DNA from: JALZVT01 sp039029135
Lineage (GTDB): Bacteria; Pseudomonadota; Gammaproteobacteria; Pseudomonadales; Azotimanducaceae
Direction of reading: 5' to 3'
DNA: 64,000 nt
NCBI GenBank assembly: GCA_039029135.1
Contig: JBCCGT010000021.1
Coordinates: 1-64,000, forward strand
This document shows positions 63,922 to 64,000 of the stretch, piece after piece (the first letter of the stretch is position 1; the number at the start of each line of letters is the position of its first letter). Made by a program: the position numbers and the translations under genes. The notes beneath the pieces are model-generated. The model saw nothing but the letters and a program-made list of their open reading frames with translations. It had not been told where the DNA came from and made no database searches.

Positions 63922-64000
63922 ATGGATAACGTTTTGGTCATCACAACTGGCGGCACCATCGACAAGGTGTACTTCGACGCCAAGAGCGAATACGAGGTCG
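63922..64000 (+). CDS. small asparaginase-like protein, N-terminal part
   Basis: 26 codons from an ATG at 63922 to the window edge: MDNVLVITTGGTIDKVYFDA. TGGTIDK is the N-terminal signature of asparaginase/glutaminase-fold proteins and the continuation KVYFDAKSEYEV matches short single-domain asparaginase-like proteins of about 160 residues in related bacteria. An in-frame ATG at 63910 is an alternative start. The gene is cut by the window end. Confidence 0.75.
   Translation, partial: MDNVLVITTGGTIDKVYFDAKSEYEV

Overview
The window is a high-GC, densely coded chromosome segment from a Gram-negative bacterium, most likely a gammaproteobacterium outside the enteric group. The reasons are a fused trifunctional CysG, a Pseudomonas-type cysI / DUF934 / cysH block, a Pseudomonas-like Fur, lipoproteins and signal peptides in many genes, a large TonB-dependent receptor, and PEP-CTERM-type exopolysaccharide genes. 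I see no rRNA, tRNA, CRISPR array, insertion sequence or prophage.

Region by region. 1-2263: the tail of a TPR protein, a short-chain dehydrogenase (SDR) and a D-threonine aldolase-like enzyme. 2820-7283: assimilatory sulfate reduction (cysI, DUF934, cysH, cysG); cysG is bracketed by copies of a three-hairpin palindromic repeat. 7463-10687: copper resistance (DUF4399 lipoprotein, copA, copB). 10713-13832: an SDR, a phytanoyl-CoA dioxygenase-family protein and a lipoprotein. 13974-19875: iron acquisition, with a Fur-boxed ferric-iron binding protein, its ABC ATPase, a permease on the other strand, an IsdG-type haem monooxygenase and fur itself. 19933-28993: an SDR, a phosphatase-like protein, a TPR/2-oxoglutarate oxygenase fusion with a methyltransferase, a TonB-dependent receptor, a second phytanoyl-CoA dioxygenase-family protein, and a DUF937 gene whose 3' end is the seed of a 38-bp tandem array. 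29315-34777: a malate/lactate-type dehydrogenase, an enoyl-CoA hydratase, a eukaryote-type aromatic amino acid hydroxylase coupled to a cysteine synthase, and apbE.

35149-44677 is the most striking block: a TlpA-like thioredoxin, two small exported proteins of unknown function, three TPR proteins (two clearly lipoproteins), one ExbB/TolQ, two ExbD/TolR and a TonB-like protein with an AgmX/PglI-type C-terminus. Most are joined by 4-bp overlaps. I read it as one energised trans-envelope machine of unknown purpose, comparable in parts to the Myxococcus Agl/Glt apparatus.

44724-50141 holds a DUF6491 protein, pyrE, a periplasmic M20 amidohydrolase, a dehydrogenase, a YheT-type hydrolase and a CinA N-domain protein. 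50298-55213 is part of a PEP-CTERM exopolysaccharide locus (prsT, an outer-membrane barrel, a Wza-like export protein) with no exosortase in view. 55421-63721 holds fatty-acid type enzymes, an AAA ATPase / von Willebrand A pair translationally coupled to galM, an acyltransferase and an alpha/beta hydrolase. The window ends 26 codons into a small asparaginase-like gene.
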